Shown here: positions 1-7,769 of the stretch, piece by piece
Position numbering within the stretch: the first letter of the stretch is position 1
Layout of the letters: each line of letters begins with the position of its first letter
Source: Conexibacter woesei DSM 14684
Lineage (GTDB): Bacteria; Actinomycetota; Thermoleophilia; Solirubrobacterales; Solirubrobacteraceae
Length of the DNA stretch: 64,000 nt
Direction of reading: 5' to 3'
NCBI RefSeq assembly: GCF_000025265.1
Contig: NC_013739.1
Location: forward strand, 5,008,001-5,072,000
Made by a program: the position numbers and the translations under genes
The notes under the pieces: generated by a model
What the model was told of the DNA's origin: nothing
Seen by the model: only the letters and a program-made list of their open reading frames with translations
Databases searched by the model: none

Positions 1-833
1 ATCCGCGCGCGCGGCTTCATGCCCAGCTCCGCGGCCTTCTCCTCCGACATCACCAGCACGGCCGCGGCGCCGTCGTTGAGCGGGCATGCGTTGCCGGCCG
101 TGACGGTCCCGTCCGCTCTGAAGACCGGTCTCAGCGCGGCGAGCTTCTCCGCCGTCGTGCCGGGTCGCGGGCCGTCGTCCTTGACGACCGTCGCCGCGGC
201 GACGGTGACGTCCTCGCCCTCCGCGTTCGACTCGGTGTGCTCGGGCACGTCGACCGCGACGATCTCGCGGTCGAAGTGACCGCTCGCCTGCGCCTCGACG
301 GCGCGGGTCTGCGAGATCAGCGCCCAGCGGTCCTGCTCCTCGCGCGTGACGCCCTCGCGCTCGGCGACGTTCTCGGCCGTCAGGCCCATCGGGATGTAGA
401 CGTTCATCAGCGAGCCCGGCGAGCCGTCGAGCTTGGGGTGGAACGGCATCGGCGATCCGCCCGCACGCGATACGGCTTCGACGCCGGCAGCGACGTAGAT
501 GTCGCCCTCGCCCGCTCTGATGGCGTGGAAGGCCATCCGCAGCGTCTGCAGCGAGGAGGCGCAGAAGCGGTTCAGCGTGCAGCCGGGCACCGAGATCGGC
601 AGCCCCGCGAGCAGTGACGCGTTGCGGCCGATGTTGTAGTTCTGCTCGCCCTCGCCGCTGGCGGCGCCCATCATCACGTCGGAGATCTGGCTCGGGTCGA
701 GCTGCGGGTTGCGGTCGAGCAGCGCTCGGAGCGGGATCGCGGCGAGGTCGTCGGCGCGCACGGAGCGCAGCGATCCCTTTCCGGCGCGGCCGATCGGCGT
801 ACGGACTGCGTCGACGATCACGGCGTCAGCCAT
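1..833 (-). CDS. Acetyl-CoA acetyltransferase (thiolase), 3' end cut by window edge
   Basis: Thiolase-family enzyme that makes or cleaves 3-ketoacyl-CoA. It starts MADAVIVDAVRTPIGR, the usual thiolase N-terminus. The nucleophilic cysteine is Cys91 in TLNRFCASSLQ. About 277 codons are visible of the roughly 390-400 expected, so the C-terminal His/Cys active-site blocks lie beyond the left edge. The ATG is preceded by a good ribosome binding site (AAAGGAAG, 4 nt away). The acyl-CoA dehydrogenase on the same strand at 1700-2854 suggests a fatty-acid oxidation role. The exact substrate chain length cannot be read. Confidence 0.92.
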   Translation of the reverse strand, partial: MADAVIVDAVRTPIGRAGKGSLRSVRADDLAAIPLRALLDRNPQLDPSQISDVMMGAASGEGEQNYNIGRNASLLAGLPISVPGCTLNRFCASSLQTLRMAFHAIRAGEGDIYVAAGVEAVSRAGGSPMPFHPKLDGSPGSLMNVYIPMGLTAENVAEREGVTREEQDRWALISQTRAVEAQASGHFDREIVAVDVPEHTESNAEGEDVTVAAATVVKDDGPRPGTTAEKLAALRPVFRADGTVTAGNACPLNDGAAAVLVMSEEKAAELGMKPRAR

Positions 834-854
834 GGTGCTTCCTTTCGTGAGGTG

Positions 855-908
855 CCCGGCGGTCTCACTCCACGGGCATCGTCATCCCCGGCGGTCTCAC
901 TCCACGGG
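855..908. repeat. Tandem direct repeat, 22 bp core, period 32
   Basis: The 22-bp sequence at 855-876 (starting CCCGGCGGTCTCACTCC) is repeated exactly at 887-908, with a 10-bp spacer. It lies just upstream of the thiolase start. Its function is unknown. It may be a duplication in the promoter or leader. Confidence 0.8.
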
Positions 909-971
909 GGCCTGCCGCAGATGGTAGCCACATCCGCACCGGCAGATATCCGGTTGCGTTCAGGAGACCGT

Positions 972-1631
972 CTAGAGGCCGAGCCCGCGCACGCCGTCCT
1001 CGTCCCAGCCGAGGTGGTGCGCCAGCTCGTGGCGCACGGTGCGCGTGACCTGCGCGCGCAGCATCTCCGGGTCGTGCCCGAAGTCGCGCAGCAGCGTGTC
1101 GCGGTAGATGATGATGCGGTCGGCGAAGCCGTCCCGCGCGACCGTGCCGCCGTGGTAGAGGCCGTAGGCATGCTGCCGCCGGCCGCCGTCGGAGACGACG
1201 ACGGCGACGTGCTCCAGGGCACGGTGGAACTCGAGCGGCAGCTCGTCGATCGCGGACCGCACGATCGCCTTGAAGTCCTCTTCGTTCCACGGGTCGATCA
1301 GGTCGTCATCGTCGTCGTCGAAGTCGTAGCCGTCGTCGATGTCGTCCTCGGCCTCGCCCCACGAGCCCTCGCGCGCGAGCCGCTCGCTGCGATCGACGAG
1401 CGCGTCGAACTCCTCGTCGCTCTCGGGATTCATCCAGCCGGCGAGCCGCCCGGTGATCAGCGACATCACGAACCCGAGCACGAGCACGCCGGCCGCCGCG
1501 ACGGCGAGCCCCTGGAACAGCCGCATCGGGTACTGCGTCGAGAAGCCCTGGTAGACCGTGATGACCGCTATGCCGAGTAGCAGCGCAACCGCGGCGGCGA
1601 AGAGGATGCGTTGTGGCGTGGGCGCGCGCAT
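972..1631 (-). CDS. Membrane-anchored zincin-like metallopeptidase (Zincin_1 type)
   Basis: This 219-residue protein has two N-terminal membrane segments (about 8-26 and 38-60), a very acidic linker (about 97-120, mostly Asp), and a C-terminal minimal metallopeptidase domain. The zinc motif HELAH is at 201-205, followed by HLGWDED. This matches the HExxHxxGxxD form of the small Zincin_1/DUF1025 family, which is usually a soluble protein of about 120 residues. The membrane anchor and acidic linker are therefore additions to the usual form. Substrate unknown. Neighbours give no operon context. Confidence 0.8.
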   Translation of the reverse strand: MRAPTPQRILFAAAVALLLGIAVITVYQGFSTQYPMRLFQGLAVAAAGVLVLGFVMSLITGRLAGWMNPESDEEFDALVDRSERLAREGSWGEAEDDIDDGYDFDDDDDDLIDPWNEEDFKAIVRSAIDELPLEFHRALEHVAVVVSDGGRRQHAYGLYHGGTVARDGFADRIIIYRDTLLRDFGHDPEMLRAQVTRTVRHELAHHLGWDEDGVRGLGL

Positions 1632-1699
1632 GAGCGTGCACCTACGTTAGCCGCCGCGCGCCGGCGAGGCCAGCGCGCAGCGACGTCCGCGGGGCGGAT

Positions 1700-2854
1700 C
1701 TACCGCAGCGAGCGGGCGATCACGATGCGCTGGATCTCGTTCGTGCCCTCGTAGATCTGCGTGATCTTCGCGTCGCGCAGCATCCGCTCGACGGGGTACT
1801 CGTTGACGTAGCCGTAGCCGCCCAGCACCTGGACCGCCTCGACCGTCACGCGCATCGCGTTGTCGGAGTTGTAGAGCTTGGCCATCGCCGAGTACTTGCC
1901 GCGGTCGACGTCGCCGCGATCGGCCTTCGCGCACGCCTGGTAGAGCAGCTCGCGGCCGGCGGCCGTCTGCGTCTCCATGTCGGCGAGCTTGAACTGGATC
2001 CCCTGGAAGGCGTTGATCGGCTTGCCGAACTGTCTGCGCTCGCGTGCGTACGCGGCCGCGTAGTCGGTCGCGCCCTGCGCGATCCCGAGCGCCTGCGCGG
2101 CGACGCCGAGGCGCGAGTAGTCGAGCGTGCCGAGCGCGACGTGCATCCCCTTGTTGACCTCGCCGATCAGGTTCTCGGCCGGGATGCGGACGTCGTCGAA
2201 GATCGGCTGCCCGGTCGGTGAGCCGCGGATCCCGAGCTTCTTCTCGTGATTGCCGACGCTGAAGCCGTCACGCGTTCTCTCGACGACGAAGGCGCTGATC
2301 CCGCGCGAGTGGCCGGCGGTCGGGTCGGTGACCGCGAAGACGATGTAGAAGTCGGCGATCCCGAGGTTCGAGATCCAGTTCTTCGTGCCGTTGATGACCC
2401 ACTCGTCGCCGTCTCGGACGGCCTTCGTGATCATGCCGCCCGGATCGGAGCCGGCCTCGGGCTCTGACAGCGCGAACGCGGGCGTCCACTCGCCGGTGGC
2501 GCACTTCGGCAGGAAGCGCTGCTGCAGCTCCTCGGAGCCGAACAGCTTGATCGGCAGCGTGCCGAGCTCCTGGACCATCAGCATCAGCGCGGTCGAGGCG
2601 CACGCCTTCGCGATCTCCTCGACGGCGATGTTCAGCATCAGCACGCCGGTGCCGGTGCCGCCGTGCTCGGGCTCGAACGGGAGGCCGAACAGGTTCAGCT
2701 CGGCGAACAGCTCCCGCAGGTCGTGCGGGTAGGCGGCCTTCTCGTCGATCTCGGCGGCGCGCGGCGCGACGCGCTCCTGCGCGACCTTGCGGATCGTCTC
2801 GCGCAGGTCGAGCTGGTCGTCGGTGAGGGCGTAGGCATCGGCAAGTGCGGACAT
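1700..2854 (-). CDS. Acyl-CoA dehydrogenase
   Basis: FAD-dependent acyl-CoA dehydrogenase of 384 residues, the normal length for short/medium-chain members; it oxidises acyl-CoA to 2-enoyl-CoA. The catalytic base is Glu369 in IYEGTNEIQR at the C-terminus, the position used by short-chain enzymes. The substrate/FAD signature FALSEPEAGSD is present in the middle domain. I chose the ATG at 2854 (MSALADAYALTDDQ) because upstream in-frame sequence has no family similarity and runs into the terminator. It is on the same strand as the thiolase and probably works in the same beta-oxidation pathway. Confidence 0.95.
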   Translation of the reverse strand: MSALADAYALTDDQLDLRETIRKVAQERVAPRAAEIDEKAAYPHDLRELFAELNLFGLPFEPEHGGTGTGVLMLNIAVEEIAKACASTALMLMVQELGTLPIKLFGSEELQQRFLPKCATGEWTPAFALSEPEAGSDPGGMITKAVRDGDEWVINGTKNWISNLGIADFYIVFAVTDPTAGHSRGISAFVVERTRDGFSVGNHEKKLGIRGSPTGQPIFDDVRIPAENLIGEVNKGMHVALGTLDYSRLGVAAQALGIAQGATDYAAAYARERRQFGKPINAFQGIQFKLADMETQTAAGRELLYQACAKADRGDVDRGKYSAMAKLYNSDNAMRVTVEAVQVLGGYGYVNEYPVERMLRDAKITQIYEGTNEIQRIVIARSLR

Positions 2855-2932
2855 GGCGCCGATCCTAACGGCGAGTGCGCGCGACGAACGCCGATAGGAG
2901 AAGGGTCGCCTTTCTCCGGTGCGCAGAACGAC

Positions 2933-2966
2933 GAAGGGGCCGCGCCGTTGCCGGCGCGGCCCCTTC
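2933..2966 (-). terminator. Intrinsic terminator after the NlpC/P60 gene
   Basis: A perfect 14-bp stem (2933-2946 with 2953-2966) around a 6-nt loop lies 29 nt beyond the stop codon of the minus-strand wall hydrolase. On that strand the tail reads CTTCGTCGTT rather than a pure T run. Confidence 0.8.
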
Positions 2967-2994
2967 GGAACCTCGTGTCTGCGAGCCGGAGCGG

Positions 2995-4047
2995 CTAGAA
3001 GCCGGCCGGGTGACGGACCGTGAAGCCGCTCGAGGAGCGCATGTCCGACTGCCAGCGCGAGGGATCCGCGCCGCTCGTGTCGAAGCGGAGGCCGGCGACG
3101 ACCATGTACATGTGGCCGCCGTGGGCGTAGGTCGTGATCCACTGACCCTCGCCCGGGTCCTCCCAGTTCATGAACCCGCCGGAGGGCATCGACGTCTTCA
3201 GCAGTCCCGCTCTGTAGAGCGCGTAGCTGACCGAGCCGGAGCAGTCGTAGCCGCGGTCGATCCACTTGCCGTGACCGCCGCCGTAGACGTACGGCTTCGT
3301 CGCGATCTCGTTGGCGGCGTTGATGACGTCCTTGACCTGCTGCGGCGCGTCGGAGGGGGCGACGGCGAGGCCGTTGGCGAGCAGCTTCGCTCTGCCGACG
3401 GGGGCGGAGACGGTCGACATGTCGAAATCCGCGCCGCCTGCGCCCTCGGCGTCGCCGATCTTGCGCAGCGCGGTGACGGTCGCTGCGTCGACGATGCCCG
3501 TGACGGTCAGCTCCTGCGCCTGCTGGAAGCGCTTGACGAGCCGCTGCGTGCCGGAGCCGAACTGGCCGTCGATCGTCGTCGAGAAGCCGGCACGGTTGAG
3601 GTAGTCCTGCAGGACGCGGACGTCCTGGCCCGACATGCCCTTCTTGAGGACGCGGTCGCCGAGCGAGCGAGCCGTGGCGGTCGCGTTGCCCTTGACACGG
3701 GTGCGGGTGCTGTTCCCTCTCGGGTCCGCGACCTCGCGCAGCTTCGTGACGAAGGCGCTGTCGGCGATGCCGTCGACGGTGAGTCTGTACTGCTTCTCGA
3801 ACTTCTTCACGTTGCCCAGCGTGATCGGACCGAAGTCCCCGCCGACCGGGGTCGTGAAGCCTGCTCTGGTGAGGAAATCCTGGAGGACGCGGACGTCCTG
3901 GCCGCTCATGCCCTGCTTGAGCGTGCGTCTACCAAGCGCGGCGCCCAGCGCCGTAGACGGGATGAGCAGCGCGGCAGCCAGCACGGCCAACGCCGCGACG
4001 AACGTCGCGGAACAGCGTTTGGCAGCCGGCGCAGCAGTGAACGACAA
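2995..4047 (-). CDS. Secreted cell-wall hydrolase: two peptidoglycan-binding domains plus NlpC/P60-like domain
   Basis: Exported protein of 350 residues that probably binds and cuts peptidoglycan. It has a signal peptide (about 1-36) and two PG_binding_1 domains (about 44-107 and 135-200), each with the phrase KGMSGQDVRVLQD (first copy KQGMSGQDVRVLQD). A C-terminal NlpC/P60-like domain follows (about 240-350). The likely catalytic cysteine is Cys269 in YDCSGSVSYAL, and the likely histidine is His312 in GGHMYMVV. The start codon is TTG at 4047, with GAAGGGG 7 nt upstream. That Shine-Dalgarno overlaps the 3' end of a c-di-AMP riboswitch, so control by c-di-AMP is expected. Confidence 0.93.
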   Translation of the reverse strand: MSFTAAPAAKRCSATFVAALAVLAAALLIPSTALGAALGRRTLKQGMSGQDVRVLQDFLTRAGFTTPVGGDFGPITLGNVKKFEKQYRLTVDGIADSAFVTKLREVADPRGNSTRTRVKGNATATARSLGDRVLKKGMSGQDVRVLQDYLNRAGFSTTIDGQFGSGTQRLVKRFQQAQELTVTGIVDAATVTALRKIGDAEGAGGADFDMSTVSAPVGRAKLLANGLAVAPSDAPQQVKDVINAANEIATKPYVYGGGHGKWIDRGYDCSGSVSYALYRAGLLKTSMPSGGFMNWEDPGEGQWITTYAHGGHMYMVVAGLRFDTSGADPSRWQSDMRSSSGFTVRHPAGF

Positions 4048-4051
4048 GGTG

Positions 4052-4206
4052 CAACCCCTTCTCTTTCGGGCGCCTGCGGGGTTAGCTGTCGGGCTCGCGC
4101 AGAAAGAGCAGCGCTACGTCGCGGAATACGACGATTCGCCCCTGAGTCCTGGAGGACTCTTTGGTTCCCCCGCTCTCCTGCGGTTGCGACGCTGGAGATT
4201 CGGCTG
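4052..4206 (-). ncRNA. c-di-AMP riboswitch (ydaO-yuaA leader)
   Basis: Read on the minus strand, the leader contains the conserved blocks of the ydaO-yuaA motif in order: CCGAATCTCC, GAGAGCGGGGGAACC, GGGGCGAATCG, then CGACAGCTAACCCCGCAGGCG split around its conserved core GACAGCTAACC, and GAAAGAGAAGGGG. The motif is known as a c-di-AMP sensor and in actinobacteria commonly precedes wall-lytic enzyme genes, as it does here. The final GAGAAGGGG also serves as the ribosome binding site for the TTG start. Boundaries are by eye. Confidence 0.9.
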
Positions 4207-4260
4207 GGTTCTTGAACGACGGCGAGCAGGCTAGCAAGGGCCGCGGAGGGATGTCGACCC

Positions 4261-4320
4261 GTTATGGAGCCGAACCCCGCAAACTGGACGCATCGCACGC
4301 GTGGGCGCGGGTTATGGAGC
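4261..4320. repeat. Direct repeat GTTATGGAGC, 50 bp apart
   Basis: The 10-mer is at 4261-4270 and again at 4311-4320, in the divergent region between the riboswitch-controlled hydrolase and the PLP enzyme. It could be a regulator site. No family consensus is recognised. Confidence 0.4.
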
Positions 4321-4393
4321 ACCCTCGATCCCCGGCCCCGTCTTATGGCACCTGCAAAAACGTTTATGTAGCCGAGCCGGGCGCGCGAGCGCT

Positions 4394-5728
4394 ATGCGAG
4401 CGCTATCGTCGGCCGCCGTGCCCAGCCCTGCCGAAGCGCTCGCGCGGCTCGACCGCGCGACCGCCGCACTCGACCCGCCCTTCGCGGCCGTCGACCTCGG
4501 CGCCTTCCGTTCCAACGCGCAAGATCTGTTGCGGCGGGCCGGCGGACGCCCGATCCGGCTCGCGAGCAAGTCGATCCGCTGCCGGGCGCTGCTGGAGCGC
4601 ACGCTCGCCTCCGATCCGGGCTTCCAGGGTACGCTCGCGTTCACGCTGCCGGAGGCGCTGTGGCTCGCCGACGCGGGCCTCAGAGACCTCGTCGTCGCCT
4701 ACCCGACCGCCGACCGCGGCGCGCTGCGAGCGCTCGCCGCCCGCCCCGACGATGCCGGCATCACGCTGATGGTCGACGACGTCGCGCAGCTGGACCTGAT
4801 CGAGCGCGCGATCGAGGGTGCCGCCCCCGTCGGCGCCACAACCCCCGCCGGCGCCCCCGCTCCCGTCGGCGCCCCCGCTCCCGTCGGCGCCCCCGCTCCC
4901 GTCGGCGCCCCCGCTCCCGCCGGCGCCGCCGCCCCGCGCCCGATCCGGCTCTGCATCGAGGCTGACGCCGGCTGGTGGCCGTTCGGAGGGCGGGTGCGGC
5001 TCGGCGTCAAGCGCTCGCCGCTGCACGAGCCGGCGCAGGTCGCGGCGCTGGCACGCGCGATCACCGCACGGCCGGCGTTCCGGCTCGTCGGGCTGATGGC
5101 GTACGAGGCGCAGATCGCCGGCGTCGGCGACCGCCCGCCGGGCAACCCGCTGATGGGGCTCGCGCTGCGGGGCATGCAGCGCGCCTCGGCACGCGAGCTG
5201 GCGACGCGCCGCGCCGCGATCGTCGCGGCGGTGCAGCAGGTCGCGCCGCTGGAGTTCGTCAACGGCGGCGGCACCGGGAGCGTCGAGCTGACTGCGGCCG
5301 AGCCCGCTGTGACGGAGATCGCAGCGGGATCGGGGCTCTACGCCCCGACGCTGTTCGACGCCTACTCCCGCTTCAGGCCGCTGCCGGCGGCGTTGTTCGT
5401 GCTGCCGGTCGTGCGGCGGCCGGCCAGGGGCGTCGTCACCGCGCTCGGCGGCGGCTACCTCGCCTCCGGCCCGGCCGACGGCGCCCGTCTTCCCCGACCG
5501 GTGCTGCCCGCCGGGCTGCGGCTCGACGGACGCGAGGGCGCCGGCGAGGTGCAGACGCCGCTGCTGGGAGCCGCCGCCGACGGCCTGCGGGTCGGCGACC
5601 GGGTCTGGTTCCGCCACGCGAAGGCCGGCGAGCTGTGCGAGCGCTTCGGCGAGCTGCACCTGGTCGAGGGCGACCGCGTCGTCGAGACCGTCCCGACCTA
5701 TCGCGGCGAGGGCCGCTGCTTCTTATGA
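4394..5728 (+). CDS. PLP-dependent amino acid deaminase/aldolase (alanine racemase N-terminal fold)
   Basis: Fold-type III PLP enzyme of about 444 residues, like D-threonine aldolase or D-serine dehydratase. The PLP lysine is Lys59 in RLASKSIRC. The tail has FRHAKAGELCERF and ends in TYRGEGRCFL, as in actinobacterial proteins annotated amino acid deaminase/aldolase. The true substrate is unknown. The start is uncertain: ATG at 4394 (used here) or GTG at 4418, just before the conserved part. Residues about 153-176 are four GAPAPV-like units encoded by an 18-bp tandem repeat. They are inserted in the barrel domain between LMVDDVAQLDLIERA and IRLCIEADAG, probably as a surface loop. Confidence 0.85.
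   Translation: MRALSSAAVPSPAEALARLDRATAALDPPFAAVDLGAFRSNAQDLLRRAGGRPIRLASKSIRCRALLERTLASDPGFQGTLAFTLPEALWLADAGLRDLVVAYPTADRGALRALAARPDDAGITLMVDDVAQLDLIERAIEGAAPVGATTPAGAPAPVGAPAPVGAPAPVGAPAPAGAAAPRPIRLCIEADAGWWPFGGRVRLGVKRSPLHEPAQVAALARAITARPAFRLVGLMAYEAQIAGVGDRPPGNPLMGLALRGMQRASARELATRRAAIVAAVQQVAPLEFVNGGGTGSVELTAAEPAVTEIAAGSGLYAPTLFDAYSRFRPLPAALFVLPVVRRPARGVVTALGGGYLASGPADGARLPRPVLPAGLRLDGREGAGEVQTPLLGAAADGLRVGDRVWFRHAKAGELCERFGELHLVEGDRVVETVPTYRGEGRCFL
4850..4921 (+). repeat. 18-bp tandem repeat, four copies, inside the PLP enzyme gene
   Basis: Unit GGCGCCCCCGCTCCCGTC occurs at 4850, 4868, 4886 and 4904; the last copy differs by one base (GCC for GTC at its end). The period is a multiple of three, so copy-number change keeps the reading frame. 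Confidence 0.95.
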
Positions 5729-5820
5729 CGACTTGACATCGCGTCAGACACCATGTCTCAAGTTCAGGTCGAGCCTGAGGCAGGATTCCGGCATCGCCGC
5801 GTCCGTCGGCGATCCTGCCA

Positions 5821-7134
5821 TCAGCTCGGAATCGGCGCCCCGATCGCGCCGAGCACGCGGTCGGTGTACATATTCACGAAGCGGCCGGCGGGATCGAGCC
5901 GCGATCGGACCGCCTGGAAGCGGTCCCAGTGCGGATAGCGCGGGCTCAGCGTCGCCGCCGTCTGGAAGTGGCGCTTGCCCCAATGGGGCCGGCCGCCGTA
6001 CTCGTCCATGATCTGCTCGACGGCGCGGAAGTACGGTCTCCACTCCATCCCCTTGAACATGTGGACCGCGATGTAGCCGCTGTCGCGGCCGTGCACGGGG
6101 CTGAGGAAGGCGTCGTCGGGCGCCACGAGCCGCACCTCGATCGGGAACGGGATGCGGAAGCCACGCTCGTCGATCGTCGCGAGAATCCGCCGCAGGGCGG
6201 TCGCCGTGTGCTCGCGCGGCAGCGCGTACTCCATCTCGGTGAAGCGGACCGACCGCGTCGTCGCGAAGATCCGGTCGCTGCGGTCGATGACCTCGGTGGA
6301 GCCGGCGAAGCGCGTCACGACGCGGTTGATCGCCGGGATCAACCGCGGCGCCGCTCGTCCGGCGACGCAGAAGGCGTGGAACGCGTGGTTGGTGACGAGC
6401 ACGTCGTCAACCCACGCGCGCACACGCGCGCGAGGCCGCGGCGGCCCGTCGACGCGGTTGTTGGTCCGCGTCAGCGCCGTGCTCGTGTGCGGGAAGGCGT
6501 AGAACTCGAAGTGGTCGTTCGCCGCGCCGAGCTCGTCGAGCGCGTCGAGCGTCTCCTCCAGCGGCGCCGTTCTGTCGACGCCGTGGAGCGTGAACGCGGG
6601 CACGCAGCGCAGCGTCACGGCGCTCACGACCCCGAGGCTGCCGACGCCGACGCGCGCGGCGAGGTAGGTGTCGAGCAGCTCGTCGGCGGCGGAGCACGTC
6701 AGCGTCGTGCCGTCCGCGAGGACCAGCTCGATCGCCTCCACCTGCGCGGAGATGTTCGGCAGCCGCGCGCCGGTGCCGTGCGTCGCGGTGGAGATCGCGC
6801 CGGCGATCGTCTGCGCGTCGATGTCGCCGAGGTTCTCGAGCGCGAGCCCGTGGACGGCGAGCGCGCCGCTGAGCGCTCTCAGCGTGGTCCCGCCCTCGAC
6901 CCGCACCCGACCGCTCGCGCGGTCGACGTCGAGCACCCGGTCCATCCGGTCGAGCGTCATCAGCCGCCCGTCGCTACAGGCCACGTCCGTGAACGAGTGC
7001 CCGGAGCCCGCGACCCGCAGCCGCTCCCCGGCCGCAGCAGCCCGCTCCAGCGCCGCGACGACCTCCGGGACGCTCCCCGGCCGCTCGATCGCGGTCGGCC
7101 GGCAGCTCTCGTCCCCTGCCCAGTTGTGCCACAT
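5821..7134 (-). CDS. FAD-linked aldonolactone oxidase-like protein (L-gulono-1,4-lactone oxidase family)
   Basis: Flavoprotein of 437 residues with an N-terminal FAD_binding_4 domain and a C-terminal ALO (arabinono-/gulonolactone oxidase) domain. RVAGSGHSFTD near residue 46 holds the histidine that carries covalent FAD in several family members. HWGK at about 384-387 is the ALO-domain hallmark. It probably oxidises a sugar lactone or sugar alcohol; the substrate cannot be told. The start looks leaderless: a TACGCT -10 box ends 7 nt before the ATG, with no ribosome binding site between. It is convergent with the PLP enzyme. Confidence 0.88.
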   Translation of the reverse strand: MWHNWAGDESCRPTAIERPGSVPEVVAALERAAAAGERLRVAGSGHSFTDVACSDGRLMTLDRMDRVLDVDRASGRVRVEGGTTLRALSGALAVHGLALENLGDIDAQTIAGAISTATHGTGARLPNISAQVEAIELVLADGTTLTCSAADELLDTYLAARVGVGSLGVVSAVTLRCVPAFTLHGVDRTAPLEETLDALDELGAANDHFEFYAFPHTSTALTRTNNRVDGPPRPRARVRAWVDDVLVTNHAFHAFCVAGRAAPRLIPAINRVVTRFAGSTEVIDRSDRIFATTRSVRFTEMEYALPREHTATALRRILATIDERGFRIPFPIEVRLVAPDDAFLSPVHGRDSGYIAVHMFKGMEWRPYFRAVEQIMDEYGGRPHWGKRHFQTAATLSPRYPHWDRFQAVRSRLDPAGRFVNMYTDRVLGAIGAPIPS

Positions 7135-7218
7135 GCCTCGCAGCGTACCCCCGCCCGCGCGCCCGCGCGCGGATCGCGCCCGCGAAACGCCGCGAGCACA
7201 CGGCTATCCTCCTCCACG

Positions 7219-7563
7219 ATGTCCAACCCTGTGGAGCACACCCCCGCGGAGGTCCAGGCGCTGCTGGCCGAGGACCCCGACGGCGTCCAGCTCGTCGACG
7301 TCCGCGAGCCGCATGAGCACGAGGCCGGAGCGATCGCGGGCGCCAAGCACGTCCCGCTGCAGCAGCTGATGACGGCGGCCGAGCAGTTGGACCCCAACCG
7401 GCCCGTGATCTTCTACTGCCGCGTCGGCGGTCGCTCGGCGATGGCGACCGACGCCTTCCGCGCCTCCGGCTGGGACGCGCGCAACATGACCGGTGGGATC
7501 GTCGGCTGGGTCGACGGCGGCCTGCCGCTGTCGGACCCCGACGGCGTCGTCGCCGACCACTGA
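7219..7563 (+). CDS. Rhodanese-like domain protein
   Basis: Single-domain rhodanese of 114 residues, cytoplasmic, with a probable sulfurtransferase role. The active-site cysteine is Cys67 in FYCRVGGRS, and the active loop has the normal length. The ATG at 7219 follows a TATCCT box by 8 nt and has no clear ribosome binding site, so the mRNA may be leaderless. It is divergent from the FAD oxidase gene. The sulfur acceptor is unknown. Confidence 0.92.
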   Translation: MSNPVEHTPAEVQALLAEDPDGVQLVDVREPHEHEAGAIAGAKHVPLQQLMTAAEQLDPNRPVIFYCRVGGRSAMATDAFRASGWDARNMTGGIVGWVDGGLPLSDPDGVVADH

Positions 7564-7603
7564 CCCTCGCGCCGGCACGCGCCGGGCCGCCCAGCCGCCC
7601 GAC

Positions 7604-7629
7604 GGCGCCGCGGTCGTTGCCGCGGCGCC
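7604..7629 (+). terminator. Hairpin after the rhodanese gene
   Basis: A perfect 10-bp GC stem (7604-7613 with 7620-7629) with loop TCGTTG begins 41 nt after the rhodanese stop. There is no T run. It is read as a terminator because of its position between convergent genes. Confidence 0.6.
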
Positions 7630-7655
7630 TCCTCGGTCGGGCCCTTAACGCAGCG

Positions 7656-7683
7656 GGGCGGGCGGCCTGCCGGCCGCCCGCCC
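7656..7683. terminator. Second hairpin between convergent genes
   Basis: A perfect 12-bp stem (7656-7667 with 7672-7683) with 4-nt loop TGCC. It can stop transcription from either side between the rhodanese (+) and the large secreted protein gene (-). Confidence 0.65.
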
Positions 7684-7769
7684 GTGTCGCTGTGTGTCGC
7701 CGTCGGCCGGGGCTCAGGTCAGAGAGCGCCCGTTGTTACGTCAGCCGCGGCGACCCGCGTGGGTGCGCT

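Noticed and set aside
4355-4366. AAACGTTT palindrome upstream of the PLP enzyme as a second LacI-type site
   Set aside because: Only 8 bp, without the flanking CC/GG seen at 43805-43818, and no LacI gene is near. Likely chance.
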